64,000 nt of DNA from Streptomyces sp. JB150. Lineage in GTDB: Bacteria; Actinomycetota; Actinomycetes; Streptomycetales; Streptomycetaceae. Below, in pieces: positions 26,401 through 33,910 of the stretch; positions within the stretch are counted from its first letter, which is position 1; each line of letters opens with the position of its first letter. Below the pieces are notes generated by a model. The model searched no databases. It worked only from the letters and a program-made list of their open reading frames with translations, and was not told the DNA's origin. The position numbers were made by a program, and so were the translations under genes. The stretch is taken from positions 5,003,803 through 5,067,802 of the forward strand of contig NZ_CP049780.1 in assembly GCF_011193355.1 (NCBI RefSeq), written 5' to 3'.

Positions 26401-27084
26401 GTGCTCGCCGACGAGGTCGCCTCCGGACGCACCCCGGCCGACCTCGACGTGCTCATGGAACGCCTCGACTCCGTGTGGGACGCGCTGGCCTTCGACGCGC
26501 CGTGGAAGTCGGCGCAGGAGAAGGAGCACGCGCGCGTGGCGCTCGAACGGTTCCTGAAGTGGCACGTCATGGACCGCACCGGGCGCACCCCGGTGGCCAG
26601 CGAGCACGACTTCGACGTCACCCTGGAGGCGGGCGACTACGAGGTCCGCATCCGCGGTCAGATGGACCGCGTGGAGGCGGACGGCGAGGGCCGCGCGTAC
26701 GTCGTCGACTTCAAGACCGGCAAGCAGGCGCCCAGCGCCGCCGAGGTGGCCCGCCACCCGCAGCTCGCCGTCTACCAGCTCGCCGTCCGCGAGGGCGCCG
26801 TGGACGACGTCTTCGACGGGGTACGCCCCGAGCCGGGCGGCGCCGAACTGGTCCACCTGCGGCAGGGCGCCGCCAAGCGGGACGGCGGCGAGACGCTGCC
26901 GAAGGTCCAGGCGCAGGAAGCCCTGGAGGGCGCGGCGGGGGAGTGGGTCGGCGAGCTGCTGGCCACGGCCGCCGGCAAGGTCCTCGACGAGCGGTTCACC
27001 CCGACCACCGGCCAGCACTGCACGCACTGCGCCTTCCGGGCCGCGTGCAGCGCCCGCCCCGAGGGCCGCCACGTCGTGGAGTGA
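23443..27084 (+). CDS. adnA: AdnA-type UvrD/RecB helicase-nuclease subunit
   Basis: 1213 residues. The UvrD-like motor shows Walker A GPGTGKT near 59-65, DEYQDTDP near 267, QSIYAFRGAD near 295 and VAATRARDRL near 827. The C-terminal RecB-family nuclease shows VVDFKTGK near 1087 plus Cys residues NTC near 957 and CTHCAFRAAC near 1192 that fit an iron-sulfur cluster. With AdnB it should resect double-strand breaks. Residues about 480-580 are a low-complexity insert rich in Asp, Gln and Ser (repeated DPxxTDxQ-like units) between motor motifs. GTG at 23443 has a weak ribosome site; an in-frame GTG at 23484 is an alternative. A 10-bp hairpin (23469-23494) lies in the first codons. Confidence 0.92.
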   Translation: MSSSFSTRRLSHPAVRQGNRGAYRLVRTPPARPDPPDLDAAQRSVVDHRSGPLLVLAGPGTGKTTTLVESVAARIARGADPERILVLTFSRKAAVELRDRMALRMGAARAPRATTFHSFGYALVRAHQDSDLFVEPLRLLSGPEQDVAVRELLAGQRELERSGLAHVRWPDELRACLTTRGFADEVRAVLARTRELGLGPDALDAFARRIGRPDWRAAAAFLAEYLDVLDLHGVIDYAELVHRAVLLAQRPEVATWLAGQYDAVYVDEYQDTDPAQVRLLHALAGGGHTLVAFGDPDQSIYAFRGADVNGILDFPHTFPRADGRPAPVQVLRTSRRSGATLLAATRLLTQRMPLTRLPAEKVRAHRELTPVRDGGRVEVYTYPTPGTELDNIADILRRAHLEDDVPWRDMAVLVRAGSRTIPAVRRALTAAGVPLDIDGDDLPLRHEPAVAPLLTALRAVATAEAGTAAASEETGSEGGTPEAAGAQDSGSQDADRQDIGRRDSDPQEVDPADTGRQALNQHSLDQPALDPADTDRQGSDPQGTDAQDLDPSGTDSQDTAPAPTAPTQPVPTQPALADLAPDAPDPCWLDTETALTLLTSPLAGMDAADLRRLGRALREEERAAGNPVPPPSDVLLARALAEPERLVAHDPAYARGAQRLGALLRTARERLARGGTAEEALWDLWSGTPWPARLERAARRGGAAGRNADRDLDAVCALFATAARAEERTGGRGALNFLEQIEAEDIAADTLTRRALRPDAVRLMTAHRAKGLEWRLVVVAGVQEGLWPDLRRRGSLLEADRIGRDGLAEPLTPGALLAEERRLFYVAATRARDRLVVTAVKAPADDGDQPSRFLTELGVEPKDVTGRPRRPLSVAALVAELRATVVDPRVSEALREAAARRLARLAALADEDGRPLVPAAHPYRWWGMFEPTESKVPLRHRDQPLELSGSALDQLANTCSLQWFLSREVKADAPATAAQGFGNVVHVLADEVASGRTPADLDVLMERLDSVWDALAFDAPWKSAQEKEHARVALERFLKWHVMDRTGRTPVASEHDFDVTLEAGDYEVRIRGQMDRVEADGEGRAYVVDFKTGKQAPSAAEVARHPQLAVYQLAVREGAVDDVFDGVRPEPGGAELVHLRQGAAKRDGGETLPKVQAQEALEGAAGEWVGELLATAAGKVLDERFTPTTGQHCTHCAFRAACSARPEGRHVVE

Positions 27085-27162
27085 CCGACCCAGGGTGTGA
27101 CGAGTGGCACCACAGCGCCTGACCTGCGCTTCTCCCGCCGCGGGTGATGACTGGGGCATCCG

Positions 27163-27185
27163 CTGTCAGTGCCCGCCGCTAGCCT
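27163..27185 (+). promoter_or_regulatory. RecA-NDp/PafBC-like promoter of adnB
   Basis: (C)TGTCAGTG, 8 bp, TAGCCT: 8 of 9 in the -35-like half and a perfect TAnnnT -10. The GTG at 27193 is 8 nt after the -10, so it should be the first transcribed codon. The alternative GTG at 27169 lies inside this motif. Confidence 0.7.
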
Positions 27186-27192
27186 CTCTGAG

Positions 27193-30100
27193 GTGCCCGC
27201 ACGAATCACCGACCCCGAGCAGCTCAAGGAGCTCCTCGGCATCCCGTTCACCCCGGAGCAGACGGCCTGCATCACCGCGCCGCCCGCCCCGCAGGTGATC
27301 GTGGCCGGAGCGGGCTCCGGCAAGACCACCGTGATGGCGGCCCGCGTGGTGTGGCTGGTCGGCACCGGCCAGGTCGCACCCGAACAGGTGCTCGGCCTGA
27401 CCTTCACCAACAAGGCCGCCGGCGAGCTGGCCGAGCGTGTCCGCAAGGCACTGATCAAGGCGGGTGTCACCGACCCCGACGTCATCGACCCGGACAACCC
27501 GCCGGGCGAGCCGGTCATCTCCACGTACCACGCCTTCGCGGGCCGCCTGCTGACCGACCACGGCCTGCGCATCGGCCTGGAGCCGTCCTCCCGCCTGCTC
27601 GCCGACGCCACCCGCTACCAGCTGGCCGCGCGGGTGCTGCGCGAGGCCCCCGGGCCCTACCCCGCGCTGACCCGCTCCTTCGCCGACCTGGTCAGCGACC
27701 TGCTCACCCTCGACTCGGAGCTGGCCGAACACCTCGTACAGCCCGAGGACCTGCGCGCGTGGGACGCCGGCCTGCTGCGCACCCTTCAGGGCGCCAAGCT
27801 CACCAACGCCGACCTGCGCAAGGTCCCCGAGACCGCTGCCGCGCGCCGCGAACTGGCCGAGCTGGTGGTGCGCTACCGGGCCGCCAAACGCGAGCGGGAC
27901 CTGCTCGACTTCGGCGACCAGATCGCCCTCGCCGCCCGCCTCGCCCAGCTGCCCGAGGTGGGCCGCATCCTGCGGGACGAGTTCCGCGTGGTGCTCCTCG
28001 ACGAGTACCAGGACACCTCGGTCGCCCAGCGCGTCCTCCTCGCCGGCCTCTTCGGCGGCGGCACCGGCCACCCGGTGACCGCCGTCGGCGACCCCTGCCA
28101 GGCGATCTACGGCTGGCGCGGCGCCTCCGTCGCCAACCTCGACGACTTCCCGCAGCACTTCGCCCACGCCGACGGCCGCCCCGCCTCCCGCCAGGCGCTC
28201 AGCGAGAACCGCCGCAGCGGCGGCCGGCTCCTCGACCTCGCCAACGGCCTCGCCGAGCCGCTGCGCGCCATGCACGCGGGTGTGGAGGCCCTGCGCCCCG
28301 CCCCCGGCGCCGAACGCGACGGCCTGGTCCGCTGCGCGCTGCTGCGCACCCACGCGGAGGAGATCGACTGGATCGCCGACTCGATCGCCCACCTGGTGAA
28401 CACCGGCAAGGCGCCGGGCGAGATCGCCGTCCTGTGCCGTACGGCCACCGACTTCGCCGAGATCCAGGCCGCCCTCGTCGCGCGGGACATTCCCGTCGAG
28501 GTGGTCGGCCTCTCCGGGCTGCTGCACCTGCCCGAGGTCGCCGACCTGGTCGCCGTCTGCGAGGTCCTCCAGGACCCGGGCGCCAACGCCGCCCTCGTCC
28601 GGCTGCTCACCGGCCCCCGCTGGCGCATCGGCCCGCGCGACCTCGCCCTGCTCGGCCGGCGCGCCCGGCGACTCGTCGCGCACGCGCGCGTGGACACCGG
28701 CGACGACCCCGACCGGCGGCTCGCCGAGGCCGTCGAGGGCGTCGACCCGGCCGAGGTGATCTCCCTCGCCGATGCCCTCGACACCTTCCTGGAGACCCCG
28801 CTGGAGGGCGGCGGGGACGACGACGGACTGCCCTTCTCACCGGACGCGCGGGTGCGCTTCGCCCGCCTCGCCGCCGAACTGCGCGACCTGCGCCGCTCGC
28901 TCGCCGACCCGCTCATGGACGTCCTCCACCGCGTCCTCGCGGTCACCGGCCTGGAGGTCGAGCTGTCCGCGTCCCCGCACGCGCTGGCCGCCCGCCGCCG
29001 CGAGACCCTGTCGAACTTCCTGGACATCGCCGCGTCCTTCGCCGCCCACGAGAGCCAGGCCAGTCTGCTGGCCTTCCTGGGGTTCCTGCGCACCGCCGCC
29101 CAGTACGAGAAGGGCCTCGACAACGCCCTGCCCGGCGGTGAGAACACCGTCAAGGTGCTCACCGCGCACAAGTCCAAGGGCCTGGAATGGGACGTCGTCG
29201 CCGTCCCCGGCCTGGTCACCGGCACCTTCCCGAGTACTCAGGGCCGCGAGAAGTGGACCGCGCAGGCCAAGGTGCTGCCGCACGAGCTGCGCGGTGACGC
29301 CGACACGCTGCCGGACATCGAAGCGTGGGACTCGCGCGGCATGAAGGCCTTCCACGAGGCCATGAAGGAGCACCAGCACACCGAGGAACTGCGCCTCGGT
29401 TACGTCACCTTCACCCGCCCCCGCTCCCTGCTCCTCGGCTCCGGCCACTGGTGGGGCCCCACCCAGAAGAAGCCCCGCGGCCCGTCCGACTTCCTCCTCG
29501 CCCTCCACGACCACTGCGCCGCCGGCCACGGCGAAATCGAGGTCTGGGCCGACAAGCCCGCCGAAGACGAGGAGAACCCGGCCCTGCACCAGGCCACCGC
29601 CGACCAGGCCTGGCCGCTGCCCCTGGACGGCACGGCCCTGGCCCGCCGCCGCGCGGCCGCCGACACGGTCCTCGCCCACCTCGACGCCCTCGCCACCGCC
29701 GCCGACACCGGCCACCCGGCGGCCGCACACGACCCCGACACCTACGAGGACCCGGAGTGGCCCGCGCCCCCGGAGGAGGACGACTTCCCGTACGACGAGC
29801 CCTTGTACGAGGAGATGCCGTACGAGGAGATCACGGACGACGAAGTCCCGTTCGAGGCGGAGCCGTACGCCGACGACCCCTTCGCTGACGATCCGTACGC
29901 CGGCGACGCCAACGCCGACAATCCCTACGCGGGCGAAAACGCCCTCCCCGAGGAGCACGCCCCCGCCGACGAGCCCCCCGTCGGCGAACCCCCAGCCCCC
30001 GTCCCCGCCCAGTCCCCGGCCGGCTGGGACTCCCGTACCCCCGGCCACCACCCGACCGTCCCCCACCAGGCGACGGCCTCCCGCGCGGACATCGCCCCCC

Positions 30101-30858
30101 GCGCGGACACCCCCGAGGCCCGCCGCCTCACCCCGGAGGAGGCCCGCGTCGTCGCTTCCTGGGACCGCGACCTCGACGCCCTCGCCGGAGAACTGCTGCG
30201 CGCGCGGGAGAGCGTGACGGAGGTCCCCCTGCCCGCGTCCCTCACGGCGACCCAGCTGCTGTGGCTGGCCGACGACCCGGACGGGTTCGCGCGGGAGCTG
30301 GCCCGCCCCATGCCCCGCCCCCCGCAGCCCGCCGCCCGTCGCGGCACCCGCTTCCACGCGTGGGTCGAGGCCCGCTTCGAGGCGCTGACGCTGCCCATGC
30401 TGGAGCCCGAGGAACTGCCCGGCAGCGAGGCCGAGATCGCCGACGAACGCGACCTGGAAGCGCTGAAGGACGCCTTCGAACGCACCGAGTACGCCCACCG
30501 CACGCCGTACCGCGTGGAGGCCCCCTTCCAGATCACCATCGCCGGCCGGGTCGTACGCGGCCGTATCGACGCCGTCTACCGGGAGGGCGACGGCGAGGAC
30601 GCCACGTACGAGATCGTCGACTGGAAGACCGGCCGCGACCAGAGTGCCGACCCCCTCCAGCTCGCCCTGTACCGGCTCGCGTGGGCCGAGCAGCAGCGCA
30701 TCCCGCCGGAGCGGGTCACGGCCGCGTTCGTGTACGTACGCAGCGGCGATGTCGTCCGACCCGGGGACCTGCCCGGCCGGGAGGCGCTGGAGCGGCTGCT
30801 GCGCGAGGAGCCCAGCGGTGACGAACAGCACGACCGGGCCGTCGGTGCGGGCCGATAG
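27193..30858 (+). CDS. adnB: AdnB-type UvrD/RecB helicase-nuclease subunit
   Basis: 1221 residues, partner of AdnA in end resection. Motor motifs: Walker A GAGSGKTT near 39-46, LTFTNKAAGEL, LDEYQDTS near 267, QAIYGWRGA, and LTAHKSKGLEWD near 656. The nuclease domain near the C-terminus carries YEIVDWKTGR near 1139. Residues about 850-920 are a very acidic insert built from repeated PY(A/E)(D/E)-like units (EEMPYEEITDDE, DDPYAGD), absent from the standard fold. Start GTG 27193 chosen because the only earlier GTG falls in the promoter motif; the gap to adnA is 108 bp, so adnB can be transcribed separately. Order adnA-adnB matches mycobacteria (recalled). Confidence 0.93.
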   Translation: MPARITDPEQLKELLGIPFTPEQTACITAPPAPQVIVAGAGSGKTTVMAARVVWLVGTGQVAPEQVLGLTFTNKAAGELAERVRKALIKAGVTDPDVIDPDNPPGEPVISTYHAFAGRLLTDHGLRIGLEPSSRLLADATRYQLAARVLREAPGPYPALTRSFADLVSDLLTLDSELAEHLVQPEDLRAWDAGLLRTLQGAKLTNADLRKVPETAAARRELAELVVRYRAAKRERDLLDFGDQIALAARLAQLPEVGRILRDEFRVVLLDEYQDTSVAQRVLLAGLFGGGTGHPVTAVGDPCQAIYGWRGASVANLDDFPQHFAHADGRPASRQALSENRRSGGRLLDLANGLAEPLRAMHAGVEALRPAPGAERDGLVRCALLRTHAEEIDWIADSIAHLVNTGKAPGEIAVLCRTATDFAEIQAALVARDIPVEVVGLSGLLHLPEVADLVAVCEVLQDPGANAALVRLLTGPRWRIGPRDLALLGRRARRLVAHARVDTGDDPDRRLAEAVEGVDPAEVISLADALDTFLETPLEGGGDDDGLPFSPDARVRFARLAAELRDLRRSLADPLMDVLHRVLAVTGLEVELSASPHALAARRRETLSNFLDIAASFAAHESQASLLAFLGFLRTAAQYEKGLDNALPGGENTVKVLTAHKSKGLEWDVVAVPGLVTGTFPSTQGREKWTAQAKVLPHELRGDADTLPDIEAWDSRGMKAFHEAMKEHQHTEELRLGYVTFTRPRSLLLGSGHWWGPTQKKPRGPSDFLLALHDHCAAGHGEIEVWADKPAEDEENPALHQATADQAWPLPLDGTALARRRAAADTVLAHLDALATAADTGHPAAAHDPDTYEDPEWPAPPEEDDFPYDEPLYEEMPYEEITDDEVPFEAEPYADDPFADDPYAGDANADNPYAGENALPEEHAPADEPPVGEPPAPVPAQSPAGWDSRTPGHHPTVPHQATASRADIAPRADTPEARRLTPEEARVVASWDRDLDALAGELLRARESVTEVPLPASLTATQLLWLADDPDGFARELARPMPRPPQPAARRGTRFHAWVEARFEALTLPMLEPEELPGSEAEIADERDLEALKDAFERTEYAHRTPYRVEAPFQITIAGRVVRGRIDAVYREGDGEDATYEIVDWKTGRDQSADPLQLALYRLAWAEQQRIPPERVTAAFVYVRSGDVVRPGDLPGREALERLLREEPSGDEQHDRAVGAGR

Positions 30859-30861
30859 GCT
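30839..30861 (+). promoter_or_regulatory. RecA-NDp/PafBC-like promoter of the dipeptidase gene, inside the adnB 3' end
   Basis: (CC)GTCGGTG, 8 bp, TAGGCT: 7 of 9 in the -35-like half with a perfect -10. The ATG at 30869 is 8 nt after the -10, the same spacing as at adnB and the ATL gene. Confidence 0.55.
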
Positions 30862-30868
30862 CGTGACC

Positions 30869-32272
30869 ATGAGCCAGACCCCGGACAGCGCCGTCCGCGC
30901 GTACATCGACCAGCACCGTGCCGCCTTCCTCGACGACCTCGCGGAGTGGCTGCGCATACCGTCGGTGTCCGCCCAGCCGCACCACGCGGCCGACGTGCGG
31001 CGCAGCGCCGAGTGGCTCGCCGGCAAGCTCAAGGAGACCGGCTTCCCGACCGCCGAGGTCTGGGAGACGCCGGGCGCCCCCGCCGTCTACGGGGAGTGGC
31101 CGTCCGACGATCCGGCGGCGCCGACGGTCCTGGTCTACGGCCACCACGACGTGCAGCCCGCCGCGCGGGAGGACGGCTGGGACAGCGAGCCCTTCGAGCC
31201 CGTCATCCGCGAGAACCGGCTCTACGCGCGCGGGGCGGCCGACGACAAGGGCCAGGTGTTCTTCCACACCCTCGGCGTGCGCGCCCACCTCGCGGCGACC
31301 GGCCGCACCGTCCCGGCCGTCCACCTGAAGCTGCTGATCGAAGGCGAGGAGGAGTCGGGCTCCCCGCACTTCCGCGCCCTCGTCGAGGAGCACGCCGCCC
31401 GGCTCGCCGCGGACGCCGTGATCGTCTCCGACACCGGCATGTGGTCCGAGGACACCCCCACGGTCTGCACCGGCATGCGCGGCCTCGCCGAGTGCGAGAT
31501 CCGGCTGTACGGCCCCGACCAGGACATCCACTCCGGCTCCTTCGGCGGCGCCGTGCCCAACCCCGCCACCGCCGTCGCCCGCCTGGTCGCCGCCCTCCAC
31601 GACGAGCAGGGACGCGTGGCGATCCCCGGCTTCTACGATGGTGTGGTCGACCTCACCGACCGCGAGCGCGAGCTGTTCGCCGAGCTGCCCTTCGACGAGG
31701 CGCGCTGGCTGCGCACCGCCAAGTCGTACGCCGCCCAGGGCGAGGCCGGCTACACCACACTGGAACGCGTCTGGGCCCGCCCGACGGCCGAGGTCAACGG
31801 CATCGGCGGCGGCTACCAGGGCCCGGGCAGCAAGACGATCATCCCGTCCACGGCCATGGTGAAGCTCTCGTTCCGCCTGGTCGCGGGCCAGGACCTGGAC
31901 CACGTCGAGCGGGTGGTCCGCGCGTGGGCCGCCGACCGGCTGCCCGCCGGCATCCGCCACGAGATCGCCTTCTCCGCGGGCACCCGCCCGTGTCTGACCC
32001 CGCTGGACCACCCGGCCCTGCGGTCCGTCGCCCGCGCCATGGGCCGCGCGTTCGGCACCGAGGTCCGCTTCACCCGCGAGGGCGGCTCCGGCCCGGCCGC
32101 CGACCTCCAGGACGTCCTCGGCGCACCCGTCCTCTTCCTGGGCATCTCCGTCCCGTCCGACGGCTGGCACGCCCCCAACGAGAAGGTGGAGCTGGACCTG
32201 CTCCTCAAGGGCGCCGTGACCGGCGCCTACCTGTGGGGCGATCTCGCGGCGACCTGGCGCCATGCCCCCTGA
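30869..32272 (+). CDS. M20 family dipeptidase
   Basis: 467-residue metallopeptidase of the M20 (carnosinase/PepV-like) family. Seen: VYGHHDVQP near 90 (metal His and Asp), RGAADDKGQ near 125 (bridging Asp), EGEEESGS near 158 (catalytic and metal Glu), SDTGMW near 188 and a final metal His in GWHAPNEKVEL near 432. A dimerisation domain lies between. No signal peptide, so it should cleave dipeptides in the cytoplasm. ATG at 30869 starts 10 bp after the adnB stop and 8 nt after a TAGGCT -10; earlier in-frame codons overlap adnB and are not conserved. Confidence 0.92.
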   Translation: MSQTPDSAVRAYIDQHRAAFLDDLAEWLRIPSVSAQPHHAADVRRSAEWLAGKLKETGFPTAEVWETPGAPAVYGEWPSDDPAAPTVLVYGHHDVQPAAREDGWDSEPFEPVIRENRLYARGAADDKGQVFFHTLGVRAHLAATGRTVPAVHLKLLIEGEEESGSPHFRALVEEHAARLAADAVIVSDTGMWSEDTPTVCTGMRGLAECEIRLYGPDQDIHSGSFGGAVPNPATAVARLVAALHDEQGRVAIPGFYDGVVDLTDRERELFAELPFDEARWLRTAKSYAAQGEAGYTTLERVWARPTAEVNGIGGGYQGPGSKTIIPSTAMVKLSFRLVAGQDLDHVERVVRAWAADRLPAGIRHEIAFSAGTRPCLTPLDHPALRSVARAMGRAFGTEVRFTREGGSGPAADLQDVLGAPVLFLGISVPSDGWHAPNEKVELDLLLKGAVTGAYLWGDLAATWRHAP

Positions 32273-32428
32273 GCACGCCGGCCGCCCGGGACCCCGCACC
32301 GCGCGGGGCACACTGGAAGGGCCGCCCGTCCCACCGAGCCCGGCCGGCGCCGGTGGCCTTCCGCCCGGACGACCCGCCGAACCGCCCGCCGAACCCAACC
32401 GCTTGCACCGGGGGAGTTGGAAGCACCC

Positions 32429-33373
32429 GTGACCACCTGGACCGACCACACCGCCGACCGCCCCATCTCGCTCACCGCGCCGAGCGGCATCGACCGGGCC
32501 GCCCACCACCGGCTCGACGAGGCCTGGCTCGCCGCGGCGTGGAGCCACCCGACGACGCGCTGTTTCGTGGTCTCCGGCGGCCAGGTCCTCATCGACGAGA
32601 CACCGGACGGCCGTACCGAACTCGTCATGACCCCGTCCTTCGAGGCTCCGCTCACCGAGGCCCACCGCTACTTCCTGGGCATCGACGAGGACGGCGTCAG
32701 CTACTTCGCCCTCCAGAAGGACTCCCTCCCGGGCCGGATCGACCAGTCCGCCCGCCCGGCGGGTTTGCGTGAGGCCGGCCTGCTGCTGTCCCCGCGCGAC
32801 GCCGGGCTCATGGTGCACGCCGTCGGACTGGAGAACTGGCAGCGCACCCACCGCTTCTGCTCGCGCTGCGGCGAGCGCACCGTGATCGCGGCGGCCGGCC
32901 ACATCCGCCGCTGCCCCGCCTGCGGCGCCGAGCACTACCCGCGCACCGACCCCGCGGTGATCATGGCCGTGACCGACGAGGACGACCGCATCCTCCTCGG
33001 TCGTCAGGTCCACTGGCCCGAGGGCCGCTTCTCGACGCTCGCGGGCTTCGTCGAGCCCGGCGAGTCCATCGAGCAGGCCGTGCGCCGCGAGGTCTACGAG
33101 GAGGCGGGCGTCACCGTCGGGCAGGTCGAGTACATCGCCAGCCAGCCCTGGCCCTTCCCGTCCAGCCTGATGCTCGGCTTCATGGCGCGCGCCACCTCGA
33201 CCGACATCGACGTCGACGGCGACGAGATCCACGAGGCCCGCTGGTTCTCCCGCGACGAACTGGGCGCCGCTTTCGACAGTGGCGAGGTGATGCCGCCGTA
33301 CGGCATCTCCATCGCGGCCCGCCTGATCGAGCTGTGGTACGGCAAGCCGCTGCCGACCCGCAGCGTCATCTGA
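32429..33373 (+). CDS. nudC: NAD(+) diphosphatase NudC
   Basis: 314 residues. Hydrolyses NAD(H) to NMN(H) and AMP and can remove NAD caps from RNA in characterised members. Seen: zinc ribbon CSRC near 144 and CPAC near 162, the Nudix box GFVEPGES...REVYEEAG (about 207-229) and the NADH-specificity motif SQPWPFP near 237. GTG at 32429 has GGAAG 6 nt upstream; an in-frame TTG four codons earlier lacks proper spacing. It lies on the same strand as the dipeptidase after a 156-bp gap and converges on the mycoredoxin gene across a shared terminator. The nudC-mrx1-uvrD2 order is recalled from mycobacteria. Confidence 0.94.
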   Translation: MTTWTDHTADRPISLTAPSGIDRAAHHRLDEAWLAAAWSHPTTRCFVVSGGQVLIDETPDGRTELVMTPSFEAPLTEAHRYFLGIDEDGVSYFALQKDSLPGRIDQSARPAGLREAGLLLSPRDAGLMVHAVGLENWQRTHRFCSRCGERTVIAAAGHIRRCPACGAEHYPRTDPAVIMAVTDEDDRILLGRQVHWPEGRFSTLAGFVEPGESIEQAVRREVYEEAGVTVGQVEYIASQPWPFPSSLMLGFMARATSTDIDVDGDEIHEARWFSRDELGAAFDSGEVMPPYGISIAARLIELWYGKPLPTRSVI

Positions 33374-33424
33374 GCGGCGAACGCGGTCATCGAGGCCGGC
33401 GGACGACAAGCCGGCCTCGAACGA

Positions 33425-33460
33425 GAAGGCGGCCCCCCGGATCTCCGGAGGGCCGCCTTC
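33425..33460. terminator. Bidirectional terminator between nudC and mycoredoxin gene
   Basis: Arms gaaggcggccc and gggccgccttc around a CGGATCTCCGG-type core, between two convergent genes, with TTC on one side and GAA on the other. Confidence 0.8.
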
Positions 33461-33502
33461 CTGCGCTTCACACGGCCGCGCGGGCCGTGCGGGCCGTCGT
33501 CC

Positions 33503-33745
33503 TCAGACGCCGATCTTCTGCTTGACCTGGGCCAGCGACGGGTTCGTCAGCGTGGTCCCGTCCGGGAACAGCACGGTCGGAACGGTCTGGTTCCCGCCGT
33601 TCGCCTTCTCCACGAACGCGGCGGACTCCGGGTCCTGCTCGATGTTGATCTCGGTGTACGCGATGCCCTCACGGTCCAGCTGGCTCTTCAGCCGGCGGCA
33701 GTAGCCGCACCACGTGGTGCTGTACATCGTCACAGTGCCCAGCAT
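33503..33745 (-). CDS. mrx1: Mycoredoxin (Mrx1-type glutaredoxin-like protein)
   Basis: 80-residue thioredoxin-fold oxidoreductase. Active-site WCGYC (Cys 13 and Cys 16), cis-Pro region TVPTVLF near 55 and the short all-domain length match mycoredoxin-1, which uses mycothiol to reduce mixed disulfides in actinobacteria. ATG at 33745 was chosen because the family starts one beta-strand before CGYC; the longer frame upstream overlaps the uvrD2 promoter side. Divergent from uvrD2, as recalled in mycobacteria. Confidence 0.92.
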   Translation of the reverse strand: MLGTVTMYSTTWCGYCRRLKSQLDREGIAYTEINIEQDPESAAFVEKANGGNQTVPTVLFPDGTTLTNPSLAQVKQKIGV

Positions 33746-33910
33746 CTGTTTCGCGCTCCTTCGACGGGTCGGGGACGGTGCTCGCAGAGGGGAACGTACG
33801 TGAAACGGCCACCATTCCCGCACCCGGTCGGGGCGTGATGAGTATGACTAATGGGCCCCGCCTGTGGACAACCGGCTCGGCGGTCTCCGGCGACCTGGCA
33901 GCATGGCTGT

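Noticed and set aside
23371..27159. 1262-codon minus frame opposite adnA
   Set aside because: Perfectly antisense to a recognised helicase-nuclease; composition typical of a shadow frame.
27169..27192. GTG at 27169 as start of adnB
   Set aside because: It lies inside the promoter-like motif and would be upstream of the predicted transcription start.
33845..33910. PafBC-type promoter before uvrD2
   Set aside because: A CAGCAT -10-like box is present 7 nt before the GTG, but no TTGTCRGTG-like half lies 8 bp upstream.
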